Source: a virus. From it: a stretch of 20,068 bases of DNA. Shown piece by piece: positions 8,262 to 15,246 of this stretch; position 1 is the stretch's first letter; the number at the start of each line of letters is the position of its first letter. Both the position numbers and the translations under genes were made by a program. The stretch covers positions 1 to 20,068 of the IMG/VR virus record IMGVR_UViG_3300043449_001377, one strand, 5' to 3'. Below the pieces are notes generated by a model. That model saw only the letters and a list, made by a program, of their open reading frames with translations. It ran no database searches and was not told the origin of the DNA.

Positions 8262-8291
8262 AACTCCATGGTCGGATTTCACCGCCCACAT

Positions 8292-8306
8292 AACCAATAA
8301 CGGAGA
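8292..8306 (+). promoter_or_regulatory. Recurrent leader/RBS motif, copy 1
   Basis: AACCAATAACGGAGA, with GGAG placed 8 nt before ATG 8314. Near-identical blocks precede three other genes in the window (8486-8500, 10657-10671 and, diverged, 15482-15495). The upstream CCAATA part is conserved although it is not needed for ribosome binding. Confidence 0.6.
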
Positions 8307-8313
8307 CACGGAA

Positions 8314-8484
8314 ATGAAAGTAAAATTAAGAATGGTAGTTTTGCCCTACATGCCCGAATTCAAGGTGATGTTTGCATCAGCTAAGACCAAATTCCCAGGT
8401 GTCACTTTGACATACATTGGCACCGACAAGAATGGTAAGCATTACTTTCAGGAATTTGGCAACCCGATACCTTTCATTTTGTAA
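8314..8484 (+). CDS. Small protein, 56 residues, function unknown
   Basis: I do not recognise it. Residues 1-13 form a hydrophobic/basic strand (MKVKLRMVVLPYM), followed by FPGVTLTYIGTDKNGKHYFQEFG, which looks like two beta strands joined by a turn. It has no signal peptide or membrane span. An open frame extends upstream to 8233, but that part overlaps the promoter, so the ATG at 8314 with its GGAG site is the start. It is the first gene behind the promoter at 8233-8261, and 21 nt separate it from the next gene. Confidence 0.65.
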   Translation: MKVKLRMVVLPYMPEFKVMFASAKTKFPGVTLTYIGTDKNGKHYFQEFGNPIPFIL

Positions 8485-8485
8485 T

Positions 8486-8500
8486 AACCAATAGCGGAGA
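8486..8500 (+). promoter_or_regulatory. Recurrent leader/RBS motif, copy 2
   Basis: AACCAATAGCGGAGA, 14 of 15 bases identical to copy 1, in the 21-nt gap between the 56-residue gene and the next gene, with GGAG 6 nt before ATG 8506. Confidence 0.6.
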
Positions 8501-8505
8501 TAGTC

Positions 8506-8964
8506 ATGAAAGCAATCTATAGAGACAGCCAAGAAGTCACGATCATCGAAACCAAGGAGCGTGGGTGGACTTACGTGCAATTTGCTGATGGCATGGAACG
8601 GAACGTACGTAGCAATGAATTGGTATTGATCGAGGAAGAGAAAAAGGAGTATACTCTAGCCGAGGCAATTGCTGCCCAAGACCATTTCGAAATGACTCCC
8701 AGGTTGCGCACCTGCGGCAATACCCAGTATAACCCAAATCACTACGTTAAAACCAAGTCCATCAATGGTAATTACACGTTGAATAACGGCGACCTGATTG
8801 CCAGAGAGTGGGCAGCATTGACCCTTGAGGAAATATATGATGCATCCTCAATAGCACTTGGCGAGAGCGTTGAAATATTGAAAGCTAAATATAACCACCT
8901 AAATCCTGGCATGCAAAGAATGTGCCTCGGTAATCGTGTTCGCGCAGCAAGTAAAAAGAAATGA
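8506..8964 (+). CDS. Conserved-looking phage protein, 152 residues, function unknown
   Basis: No function is recognised. The N-terminal 45 residues (ERGWTYVQFADGMERNVRSNEL) look like a small beta-barrel of the SH3/KOW kind. The middle and C-terminal parts are charged, with a basic end (RVRAASKKK) and a NPGMQRMCLGNRVRA segment that could bind nucleic acid. The stop overlaps the helicase start (ATGA), so the two are likely translated together, suggesting a role beside the helicase. Confidence 0.7.
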   Translation: MKAIYRDSQEVTIIETKERGWTYVQFADGMERNVRSNELVLIEEEKKEYTLAEAIAAQDHFEMTPRLRTCGNTQYNPNHYVKTKSINGNYTLNNGDLIAREWAALTLEEIYDASSIALGESVEILKAKYNHLNPGMQRMCLGNRVRAASKKK

Positions 8965-10631
8965 TTAATATAACAGCAGAAAAGGGCAAGTTCATGGTAA
9001 CTTGCCCATACCATGAGGCAGCGGCTGTACGAGGTGTTCCCGGCAGTCGCTGGTCCAGCCACCGTAAGCAATGGGTGATACCCTTCAGCAGAAAAGCAGC
9101 GGAACGGCTGTCATCTTTGGGTGATGCAGTCGTGTTCGAACGGCCAGCGATGGAGTTAATGGCCCAAGCAGTCAGGAACAGTCGACCACCCAAGGACAAT
9201 TTCCCAGCGTGGTACAAATTCAAGACCAAACCAATGGCACACCAGAAACGGGCACTCGATTTCCTGTGGGAAAAGAAAGACGCTGCTTTATTCATGGCGA
9301 TGAGGACCGGCAAGACCAAGACCACCATTGATTGGTTTACCGCTCTGAAAATGGATGGTAAGATCGACCACGTTCTGGTGTTTTGCCCGTTGTCTGTTCG
9401 TGGATCATGGGAAGCCCAAATTGAGGAGCATTGTCCTATTCCGGTGGAAGTCGGGCGGTATGATCTATCCAAAGCAGCGGGACGAACGGCTCAAGGAGCT
9501 TTTTCCTTGGACGAAAGTCCATTCAAGGCTATGATAGTAGGGATCGAATCGATGGCGACAGGAGGAGCCTCGGAATGGGTCCGTCAGTATATAGCCGAGA
9601 ACAAGCGGATTTTGTGCGTCGTGGATGAGTCACACCTAATTAAGACTCATAATGCCAACAGGACCGAGAAGATAACCATCCTGGGTAAATTATGTGACTA
9701 CCGGATTATCCTTACTGGCACACCAATTGCCGCCAGCCCATTGGACTTATATTCTCAATTCCGATTCCTTGACCCAGATATTATAGGTTACAGTGACTTT
9801 TACTCGTTTAAGGCTCGATACGCCATCATGGGCGGTTACGAGAACAAACAAGTAATTGGGTACGACAATCTTGAGGAATTAATGCGGGAAGTGGCTCCGC
9901 ATACGTTCCAAGTGAATGCCGAGGAAGTAGCCGACCTGCCACCTAAAGTGTACATGACCAGAACCGTGCAGCTGTCGCAGACTTCGATGAAGTTATACAA
10001 CGACATTAAGAAGCACAAGATAATCGAACACAAAGGCAGTCAGTTAGTGCTGTCCAATGCTTTGGACCGATTAACCCGGTTATCATTGTTGGTGAACGGG
10101 GTAATGACCACTGGGGAATCAGGTGATTTCGAGTATGGTTGGGTGTCTAATGCCAAAATCAACGAGTTGATGGACTTGATTCAAGAAAATCCAGTGCCAA
10201 CAGTTATTTGGACCACTGGCCGAATGGAACTGCGTAAGATTGTTCAAACACTAAACGAGGCAGGTTATGATACAAGAGAAATTCATGGTGGAGTCAAAGA
10301 AAACGACCGAATTACAGCTGTCGACGACTTCCAATCAGGAAAGGTTAGATACCTTGTGGCGAATACAGCTGTTGGAGGAACTGGCATCAAGCTGGCCAGA
10401 GCCAGAATGCTCGTCTACATGTCGAACTCGTTCAAATATGTCGACCGCAAGCAGAGCGAGGAACGAGCAACAGATTTCCTTAACCCCGGTGAATCTGTTT
10501 GCGTGGTTGATATTGTTGCTGATGGGACAGTAGACACCCAAGTGATCCAACCAGCACTGCAAGCCAAATTGGACGTTGCCATGTACGTCAATAGCCACAT
10601 TAAAGAGCTAAAATTGACAGAAGGATTGTGA
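8961..10631 (+). CDS. SNF2-family helicase, SMARCAL1/HARP-like
   Basis: This 556-residue superfamily 2 translocase probably remodels or anneals forks during replication. An N-terminal segment (about 1-55, with PGSRWSSHRKQWVIP) resembles the HARP-type domain that precedes the motor in SMARCAL1-like proteins. The motor has Walker A in MRTGKTK (114-120), the DESH box at 222-225, motif III LTGTPIA at 251-257, and motif VI QSEERATDF at about 498-506. Both RecA-like lobes look complete. The start overlaps the previous stop by 4 nt. Its last codons contain the -35 box of the next promoter. Confidence 0.88.
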   Translation: MINITAEKGKFMVTCPYHEAAAVRGVPGSRWSSHRKQWVIPFSRKAAERLSSLGDAVVFERPAMELMAQAVRNSRPPKDNFPAWYKFKTKPMAHQKRALDFLWEKKDAALFMAMRTGKTKTTIDWFTALKMDGKIDHVLVFCPLSVRGSWEAQIEEHCPIPVEVGRYDLSKAAGRTAQGAFSLDESPFKAMIVGIESMATGGASEWVRQYIAENKRILCVVDESHLIKTHNANRTEKITILGKLCDYRIILTGTPIAASPLDLYSQFRFLDPDIIGYSDFYSFKARYAIMGGYENKQVIGYDNLEELMREVAPHTFQVNAEEVADLPPKVYMTRTVQLSQTSMKLYNDIKKHKIIEHKGSQLVLSNALDRLTRLSLLVNGVMTTGESGDFEYGWVSNAKINELMDLIQENPVPTVIWTTGRMELRKIVQTLNEAGYDTREIHGGVKENDRITAVDDFQSGKVRYLVANTAVGGTGIKLARARMLVYMSNSFKYVDRKQSEERATDFLNPGESVCVVDIVADGTVDTQVIQPALQAKLDVAMYVNSHIKELKLTEGL

Positions 10632-10642
10632 AGTGGTACAAT
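10614..10642 (+). promoter_or_regulatory. Sigma-70 promoter for the mini-gene/SSB operon
   Basis: TTGACA (10614-10619) lies inside the end of the helicase gene. A 17-nt spacer follows, then TACAAT (10637-10642). An imperfect inverted repeat (AAGG-ATTGT at 10621-10629, ACAAT at 10638-10642 and CCTT at 10647-10650) covers the -10. Confidence 0.75.
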
Positions 10643-10656
10643 AAAACCTTCGAGAT

Positions 10657-10671
10657 AACTGATAACGGAGA
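10657..10671 (+). promoter_or_regulatory. Recurrent leader/RBS motif, copy 3
   Basis: AACTGATAACGGAGA, 13 of 15 bases as in copy 1, just behind the -10 box, with GGAG 7 nt before ATG 10677. Confidence 0.6.
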
Positions 10672-10676
10672 TAACG

Positions 10677-10820
10677 ATGCACGACGATAAATACATATAC
10701 CAACTTCCCGATGGTACACTGTGCGGGATCGAGGAATTCCTACTTGCTGCAGAATCGGTGTTGGCTGATGCCGGATTCCATTTTGCAGAAGATATTGAAG
10801 ATTTGCCAGAGGTAAACTAA
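10677..10820 (+). CDS. Mini-protein, 47 residues, function unknown
   Basis: A short gene with strong support from signals. It is the first ATG behind a promoter, has GGAG 7 nt upstream, and its TAA shares one base with the next ATG (TAATG). The product is acidic, starting MHDDKYIYQLPDGTLCG and continuing as an alpha-helical stretch (EEFLLAAESVLADAG). I do not recognise a family. Confidence 0.65.
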   Translation: MHDDKYIYQLPDGTLCGIEEFLLAAESVLADAGFHFAEDIEDLPEVN

Positions 10821-11128
10821 TGGCCAGAGTATTTGTAACCCAAGAAAGTGGTAGTGTGGATTACCTGCCAGCTTGCCAATTTGGTGATTTGATGTTTGTA
10901 ACTGGGTCCAACCAGCGAATAAGCCACCTCCCCCAGTCAATTGACACCCAGTTGGTGCTGGAGCAGATTAACACAGTTTTGGCGGATTTTAACCCGGACG
11001 AGGATTACTTGCTGTGCACTGGGTCACCCACTATAATGGCCATTTGTGGTGCTACACTTGGTGAAGACCTACACAAAATTCTCAGCTGGGACAACCGCGC
11101 TCATAAATATTTTGAAGTGATAATATAA
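10820..11128 (+). CDS. Small conserved-type phage protein, 102 residues
   Basis: It resembles a family of uncharacterised phage proteins that read roughly V-[V/T]-Q-E near the N-terminus, then DYLLCTGSPTIMAI in the middle, and end with LSWDNRAHKYFEV. Function is unknown to me. The predicted pattern is alternating strands and helices without membrane spans. One-base overlaps with both neighbours (TAATG) tie its translation to them. Confidence 0.7.
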   Translation: MARVFVTQESGSVDYLPACQFGDLMFVTGSNQRISHLPQSIDTQLVLEQINTVLADFNPDEDYLLCTGSPTIMAICGATLGEDLHKILSWDNRAHKYFEVII

Positions 11129-11553
11129 TGAATAATTACTCAGACGACCTCAGGGAAATGACTGTAGTTCAGCTAGCTGGCGAACTTCGGAAGTTGAAAG
11201 AGCTTAAGGAGTCAATGGAAGAGGACCTTAAGGAAACGAACAAGTACATCGAAGAGATCACCAGGCAGATCCTCCCCGAGAAGATGGATGACCAAGGTAT
11301 CTCCAATATTAAGATTGATGGTGTTGGCAGGATCACGCTGCGTGGAGAAGTATACGCGTCGATCCTGGCCGCGAATCGCGACGCAGCTTATCAGTGGTTG
11401 CGTGACACCGGCAGAGCATCGCTTATCAGTAACACGGTCAACGCCAGTTCACTGAAAGCAGCATGCAAAGAGTGGCTGAAGAATGGTGAGGAAATCCCTG
11501 AAGACCTCATCAAAGTGACGCCAATTACCGTAGCTGTATTAACGAGGACCTAA
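11128..11553 (+). CDS. Coiled-coil protein, 141 residues, possibly Gp157-like
   Basis: Residues 8-50 form a strongly charged heptad-like helix (LAGELRKLKELKESMEEDLK). They are followed by a beta segment (NIKIDGVGRITLRG) and a helical C-terminal half with AYQWLRDTGRASL and EWLKNGEEIPEDL. This layout of coiled coil then beta hairpin recalls siphovirus Gp157-type proteins, but I cannot assign it. It lies directly before a candidate ssDNA-binding protein, suggesting a replication or recombination role. Confidence 0.7.
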   Translation: MNNYSDDLREMTVVQLAGELRKLKELKESMEEDLKETNKYIEEITRQILPEKMDDQGISNIKIDGVGRITLRGEVYASILAANRDAAYQWLRDTGRASLISNTVNASSLKAACKEWLKNGEEIPEDLIKVTPITVAVLTRT

Positions 11554-11555
11554 AA

Positions 11556-12251
11556 ATGGCTAAAGAAGTAGTTAAAACCCAAGAACAGATGCCAGCATAT
11601 TTGAACGCCGGAACTGTACGCGGAACGGAAAATGTAACCCAGTCTGATTTGATCATTCCTCGTCTGGAGTTGGTCCAGTCCCTCAGCCCCTGCCGGAAGA
11701 AGACTGACCCCAGCTACATCGAGGGTGCCGACGAGGGTATGTTGTACAACAATGTCACTCGGGAGCTTTATGGACCATCCGTCAAATTGGTGCCGGTATC
11801 GTACCGGAAGGAGTACCTGATATGGAAGGACCGTCAGAAGGGTGGCGGATTCCGTGGCTCATTCCCGACTATGGAGGCAGCCATCCAAGCGAAGAGGGAT
11901 TTGGAGGACGGGATCGACTGCGAGATAATGGACACAGCCCAACACTTCTGCCTGTTGTTGAACAACGGGAGTGTCGAGGAAATCGTTGTCTCGATGCAGC
12001 GCTCCAAGCTGAAGACCAGCCGCAAGTGGAACAGCCTGATCAGGATAGCGGGTGTTGATAGCTTCGCTAAATCCTACAACCTGTTTGCTGTCACCCAGAC
12101 CAATGCCATGAACCAGGATTACTGGGGCTATGACGTGTCAAATGATGCATTTGTTGCCGAGGACGTCTACCGCAAAGCGGAGATCCTCTGGTCACAAGTT
12201 AATGACGGACAAGTGAAGGTCAACGCAGACCACGACGAGTCCGAATACTGA
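11556..12251 (+). CDS. Candidate ssDNA-binding replication protein, 231 residues
   Basis: The family is not firmly recognised. The N-terminus has the DLIIPRLELVQ motif followed by GMLYNNVTRELYG and KLVPVSYRKEYLIW, a pattern I associate with phage DNA-binding proteins of the gp2.5/ssDNA-binding sort. The middle is basic (SMQRSKLKTSRKWNSL, about 147-162), and the C-terminus is an acidic tail ending in an aromatic residue (NADHDESEY), like the interaction tail of SSB or T7 gp2.5. It sits between helicase and polymerase genes and just before two SSB-like mini-genes. An intact start ATG lies 2 nt after the previous stop. Confidence 0.6.
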   Translation: MAKEVVKTQEQMPAYLNAGTVRGTENVTQSDLIIPRLELVQSLSPCRKKTDPSYIEGADEGMLYNNVTRELYGPSVKLVPVSYRKEYLIWKDRQKGGGFRGSFPTMEAAIQAKRDLEDGIDCEIMDTAQHFCLLLNNGSVEEIVVSMQRSKLKTSRKWNSLIRIAGVDSFAKSYNLFAVTQTNAMNQDYWGYDVSNDAFVAEDVYRKAEILWSQVNDGQVKVNADHDESEY

Positions 12252-12256
12252 GCAAA

Positions 12257-12322
12257 CGTCCGCGCTGGCGACGCTAAAGGCCAGCACCTCTCATCGATAC
12301 TAATGCCAAGGACGGCTTTTTT
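12257..12322 (+). promoter_or_regulatory. Possible structured leader or attenuator ahead of the duplicated genes
   Basis: A GCTGGC/GCCAGC hairpin (12264-12269, 12280-12285) is nested in an outer CGTCC/GGACG pairing (12257-12261, 12310-12314), followed directly by GC and six T (12317-12322). The U-run makes it terminator-like, but the outer stem is only 5 bp and the enclosed region is long. It lies in the 86-nt gap before the mini-gene pair. Confidence 0.35.
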
Positions 12323-12337
12323 ACAGGATAAACAATA

Positions 12338-12577
12338 ATGGTTTACGAAATTAAACCGAATATCGGCTCCCTTTTCAAGAACAGCTACAAAACAGCTGGC
12401 GATAAGAAGCCTGATTATACTGGCTTTTGTGTCATAGAAGGGAACGAATATAAAATGTATGCGTGGATCAACACAGCTAGGAATGGCACCAAGTATATGT
12501 ACCTGAATTTCCAGCTGATCGAGCCAATTAATCGTTCTGAATCTGTGGGCGTTGACTTTGAGGAGGATAAAGAATAA
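12338..12577 (+). CDS. SSB-like mini-protein, copy A (no VPF tip)
   Basis: This 79-residue protein is nearly the same as the next gene. The core (GSLFKN, KKPDYTG, EYKMYAWINTARNGTKYMYLNF) resembles small phage proteins with an OB-like beta fold related to DUF736-type proteins, plausibly ssDNA binding. It ends in FEEDKE, so the acidic tail is there but lacks the final hydrophobic Pro-Phe. AGGA lies upstream of ATG 12338, and the stop overlaps the start of copy B by one base. The function is inferred from the fold pattern and from the tail of copy B. Confidence 0.7.
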   Translation: MVYEIKPNIGSLFKNSYKTAGDKKPDYTGFCVIEGNEYKMYAWINTARNGTKYMYLNFQLIEPINRSESVGVDFEEDKE

Positions 12578-12819
12578 TGGCTTACGAAACAAAACCAAAT
12601 ACCGGCTCCCTTTTCAAGAACAGCTACAAAACAGCTGGCGATAAGAAGCCTGATTATACTGGCACTTGTGTTGTGGATGGTAACGAATATAGAATATCCG
12701 CGTGGATCAACACGGCCAGAAATGGCACTAAATATATGTCCCTGAATTTCCAGCTGATCGAGCCAATTAATCGTTCTGAATCGGTGGGCGCTGACTTTGA
12801 GGAGGATGTGCCATTCTGA
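12577..12819 (+). CDS. SSB-like mini-protein, copy B, with SSB-type C-terminal tip
   Basis: This 80-residue tandem copy of the preceding gene differs at about 16 positions, mostly in the middle and tail. It ends DFEEDVPF, which closely mimics the conserved tip of bacterial SSB (DFDDDIPF in E. coli). That tip docks host replication and repair proteins such as PriA, RecO, RecQ and exonuclease I. A protein of this size with a beta-rich core and this tip is a good candidate for a minimal phage SSB that plugs into the host SSB interactome. Last gene of the operon before the GC-rich noncoding island. Confidence 0.75.
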   Translation: MAYETKPNTGSLFKNSYKTAGDKKPDYTGTCVVDGNEYRISAWINTARNGTKYMSLNFQLIEPINRSESVGADFEEDVPF

Positions 12820-12826
12820 AGTTTAT

Positions 12827-13129
12827 GGGGCGCTGCGGTATTTAACCTTTTAACCGGTTCGATAAAACGAAACCGCAATGCCCCACCCTTTATGCCTCTC
12901 GGGACCATTACCACCTTGGGTGGGCGTGATCGATCAAAACCGGGAGGCACCCATTTACGACGCGCATCAGGATCAGCCGGGGCCGGCCCGGCGCATAGGC
13001 CAACGGCTGTTAACGGGAGTGCCGACCCCGCCCGCGTCACCCATTTTCTGTCGGCAAAACTCGGGCACGGCCCGCGAGAATCTTTAAGGGTTCCTATACC
13101 GATGGAAATGACAGCCGGGAAAGACCGGC
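12827..13129 (+). ncRNA. GC-rich structured noncoding region, candidate RNA
   Basis: There is no credible gene between 12820 and 13174. By hand count 12891-13080 is about 64% G+C, well above the flanks. Stems seen: 12827-12831+12834-12839 with 12872-12877+12880-12884 (11 bp around a 2x2 loop); 12894-12902 with 12940-12948 (9 bp, one G-U); nested 12907-12915 with 12919-12922+12926-12930; 12976-12981 with 12987-12992; 13020-13026 with 13050-13056; 13060-13066 with 13070-13078 (2-nt bulge); 13114-13118 with 13125-13129 (GAAAGA loop). Density and nesting point to a folded RNA or a structured DNA site such as an origin. The strand is assumed from flanking genes. I could not match it to a known class. 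Confidence 0.5.
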
Positions 13130-13174
13130 ACCTAATTTGTATCAGTTTGTATCAACTTTCGGAAGGAGTGATAA

Positions 13175-13438
13175 ATGGCCAGACACAAACACGCAGACGT
13201 GATCCACGCATGGGCAGATGGTGCTGAGATTCAGCAATTTTGTGGTGATGGGTGGTATGACGACTCTGACACGCCAAATTGGTTTGAGGACGCCGAATAC
13301 CGCATCAAGCCACGCACAGTGAAACATGAGGGAGCGTTTGGTGCTTTTCTGGTGAATGGCCTAAATGCTAACATATGCGCCGAATGCGTCAATAAAATGC
13401 GCCAGACGTTAAATCCGGAACCCGATGAGGCAGCATGA
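13175..13438 (+). CDS. Small phage protein, 87 residues, function unknown
   Basis: The N-terminal 47 residues (HADVIHAWADGAEIQ, then W..D..PNW, then EYRIKPRT) match a common family of small uncharacterised phage proteins, in which an Ala-rich helix is followed by a small beta unit ending in YRIKP. The C-terminal 40 residues include NICAECVNKM, with a CxxC pair that might hold a metal. AAGGAG lies 7 nt before the ATG. The stop overlaps the polymerase start by 4 nt (ATGA), so the two are co-translated. Confidence 0.75.
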   Translation: MARHKHADVIHAWADGAEIQQFCGDGWYDDSDTPNWFEDAEYRIKPRTVKHEGAFGAFLVNGLNANICAECVNKMRQTLNPEPDEAA

Positions 13439-15246
13439 ATTTTCCCAATTTAGATGGCCAGATAATAGCGTTTGATACTGAGACGACTGGCCTCAATATA
13501 ACTGATAAAGCTTTTGGCTTTTCCGTTGCCGTTGATGGATGGAGTGGCTACTTTGATATTCGTGAGACTCCCAAGGCTCTCCTTTGGCTTTCCGAATGCC
13601 TTCCTGAGCGCATCGTAGCCCATAATGCATCATTCGATTACCGGATGATCACCAGAGCAGGAGCCAAGCTGGATATCAATTTGCTTGATGATACCGTGAT
13701 TCGGGCCTGTTTAATTAACGAGCATCACTTGTCTTATGGCTTGGATGATTTATGCCGGAAGTATCTTGGTGACGCCAAGCAGGAGGAAATATACAAGGAG
13801 TTAGCCAAGCTGTACGGTGGGCTAGCCACCCGTAATGTGCAAATGAAGAACATTTCCAGAGCACCAGCTGAAATCGTAGCCCCATATGCCATCAAGGACG
13901 TTGAGCTAACGTTGAAGCTGTGGAACTGGCAGGAGGAGGAGATCAAGCGACAGGGGATCGAGCAAATAGTCGAATTTGAACGTGGCTTGATGCCAACGTT
14001 GATTCGTGCTGAAATGCGCGGGATACGGGTGGACTTGGATGCTGCCCACGAAGCCCAAAAAGCACTAACTTTGGAGTTAGATGAACAGCAAGCCCAAATT
14101 AACGAGATCAACAGTAAACCTTTTAACGTTAACAGTACCCCTCAAGTGCGTGGACTGTTTAAACCAACTAGGAATGGAGACAGTTGGATTTGTGATAATG
14201 GGACGATCCTTGACTCCACAGACAGTGGTGGACCATGTATCAATTCTGAGGCCCTACGACGAATGGAGGGAGACCCCAGAGCAGATCTTATTTTATCGAT
14301 CCGTTCATTAATTAAGACTCGTGACACTTTCCTTGGTAGCCATGTAATTAAATCTGAACATAATAGACGCGTATATCCTACAATCAACCAGAACAAAGGT
14401 GAATCTGGTGGAACTGCCACGGGCCGGTTATCTTATACCGGACCTGCAATGCAGCAAATTCCAAGTCGGAATAAGAAGGTTGCCGCCATCGTCAAACCCA
14501 TTTTTCTTCCCGATGAGGGTCATTGTTGGGTCGATGCTGACATGGCCTCTTTTGAGGTTAGGGTGTTTGCCCATTTTGCTAACGATCCTGTAATCAACCA
14601 GATGTATCTGGACGACCCAAATACCGACTTCCATCAGGCTGTCGCTGATCTGACCGGGTTACCCAGAAATGCTTCATACTCTGGCCAGCCAAACGCCAAA
14701 CAGCTAAACCTGTCGATGATCTTTAATGCTGGGAACGGTGCCATCGCAGATAAGATGGGTATGGAATGGTGGTGGGACGAATTTCTCGACAAAAGCGGGA
14801 AGCCCGTTCGATACAAGCAAGCTGGCCCCGATGCCCTCCGAGTGATCGACAAATACCACGCGACACTGCCTGGGGTTAAAACTCTGGTCAACGGAGCCAA
14901 GCAAGCGGTGATGGAACGTGGCTACGTCCGCACTAAATTGGGTAGACGGATTAGATTCCCGGACAAACGTTATGCATATAAGGCATCTGGGCTGCTGATC
15001 CAGTCCACTGCAGCCGACATTAACAAGCAGAATTGGATAGCCATTGAGGAAGTCACCAAGAAATACGGAGGCCATTTGATCCTAAACACTCATGACTCCT
15101 ATTCTATGAGCCTACCAAAAGATACATGGGAAGCCGCGTGGAGAGACGTGGAGAACAAAGTAGCTACATCGTATCCTTGGTTCCGTGTTCCGCTCGTCCT
15201 TGAGCTTTCCGGAGTTGGGTCGAACTGGTGGGAAGCGGTGAAATAA
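13435..15246 (+). CDS. PolA-family DNA polymerase with 3'-5' exonuclease (candidate DpoZ)
   Basis: This 603-residue protein is the phage replicase. The exonuclease has Exo I FDTETTG (Asp14, Glu16), Exo II AHNASFDYRM, and Exo III YAIKD (Tyr151, Asp155), so proofreading looks intact. The polymerase has motif A DADMASFEVR (Asp369, Glu374), motif B around Lys422 (NAKQLNLSMIF) and motif C HDS (His553, Asp554). Compared with E. coli Pol I, motif B has Gln for Arg754, Leu for Phe762 and Phe for Tyr766, and motif C has Ser for the Glu of HDE. It has no 5' nuclease domain. Given purZ, mazZ and datZ nearby, it probably belongs with the DpoZ group that copies with dZTP. That assignment is inferred from context. 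Confidence 0.9.
   Translation: MNFPNLDGQIIAFDTETTGLNITDKAFGFSVAVDGWSGYFDIRETPKALLWLSECLPERIVAHNASFDYRMITRAGAKLDINLLDDTVIRACLINEHHLSYGLDDLCRKYLGDAKQEEIYKELAKLYGGLATRNVQMKNISRAPAEIVAPYAIKDVELTLKLWNWQEEEIKRQGIEQIVEFERGLMPTLIRAEMRGIRVDLDAAHEAQKALTLELDEQQAQINEINSKPFNVNSTPQVRGLFKPTRNGDSWICDNGTILDSTDSGGPCINSEALRRMEGDPRADLILSIRSLIKTRDTFLGSHVIKSEHNRRVYPTINQNKGESGGTATGRLSYTGPAMQQIPSRNKKVAAIVKPIFLPDEGHCWVDADMASFEVRVFAHFANDPVINQMYLDDPNTDFHQAVADLTGLPRNASYSGQPNAKQLNLSMIFNAGNGAIADKMGMEWWWDEFLDKSGKPVRYKQAGPDALRVIDKYHATLPGVKTLVNGAKQAVMERGYVRTKLGRRIRFPDKRYAYKASGLLIQSTAADINKQNWIAIEEVTKKYGGHLILNTHDSYSMSLPKDTWEAAWRDVENKVATSYPWFRVPLVLELSGVGSNWWEAVK

Larger units (their letters stand above)
12338..12819 (+). repeat. 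Tandem gene duplication, period 239 nt
   Basis: The two mini-genes align without gaps over almost their full length with a 239-nt offset. The longest exactly shared blocks include about 60 identical bases (from about 12363 and 12602) and a second block around 12505-12541/12744-12780. Identity at silent positions shows that the duplication is recent or kept homogeneous. Confidence 0.9.

Noticed and set aside
8885-9472. Minus-strand open frame of 195 codons opposite the SNF2 helicase N-terminus
   Set aside because: Antisense shadow of conserved helicase codons, with no signals.
12854-12872. GGTTCGA motif resembling a tRNA T-loop
   Set aside because: The flanking bases do not form a T-arm or acceptor stem, and no anticodon arm is found at the right distance.
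13136-13154. Direct repeat TTTGTATCA twice with a 10-nt period before the gene at 13175
   Set aside because: Only two copies of a 9-mer. It could be an iteron or operator pair but is too short to claim.
12892-13227. Plus-strand open frame (111 codons) and partner frames through the GC-rich island
   Set aside because: The frames stay open because the DNA is GC-rich. There is no ribosome site, the translation is Arg/Pro/Gly-rich without pattern, and the last part overlaps a good gene in another frame.
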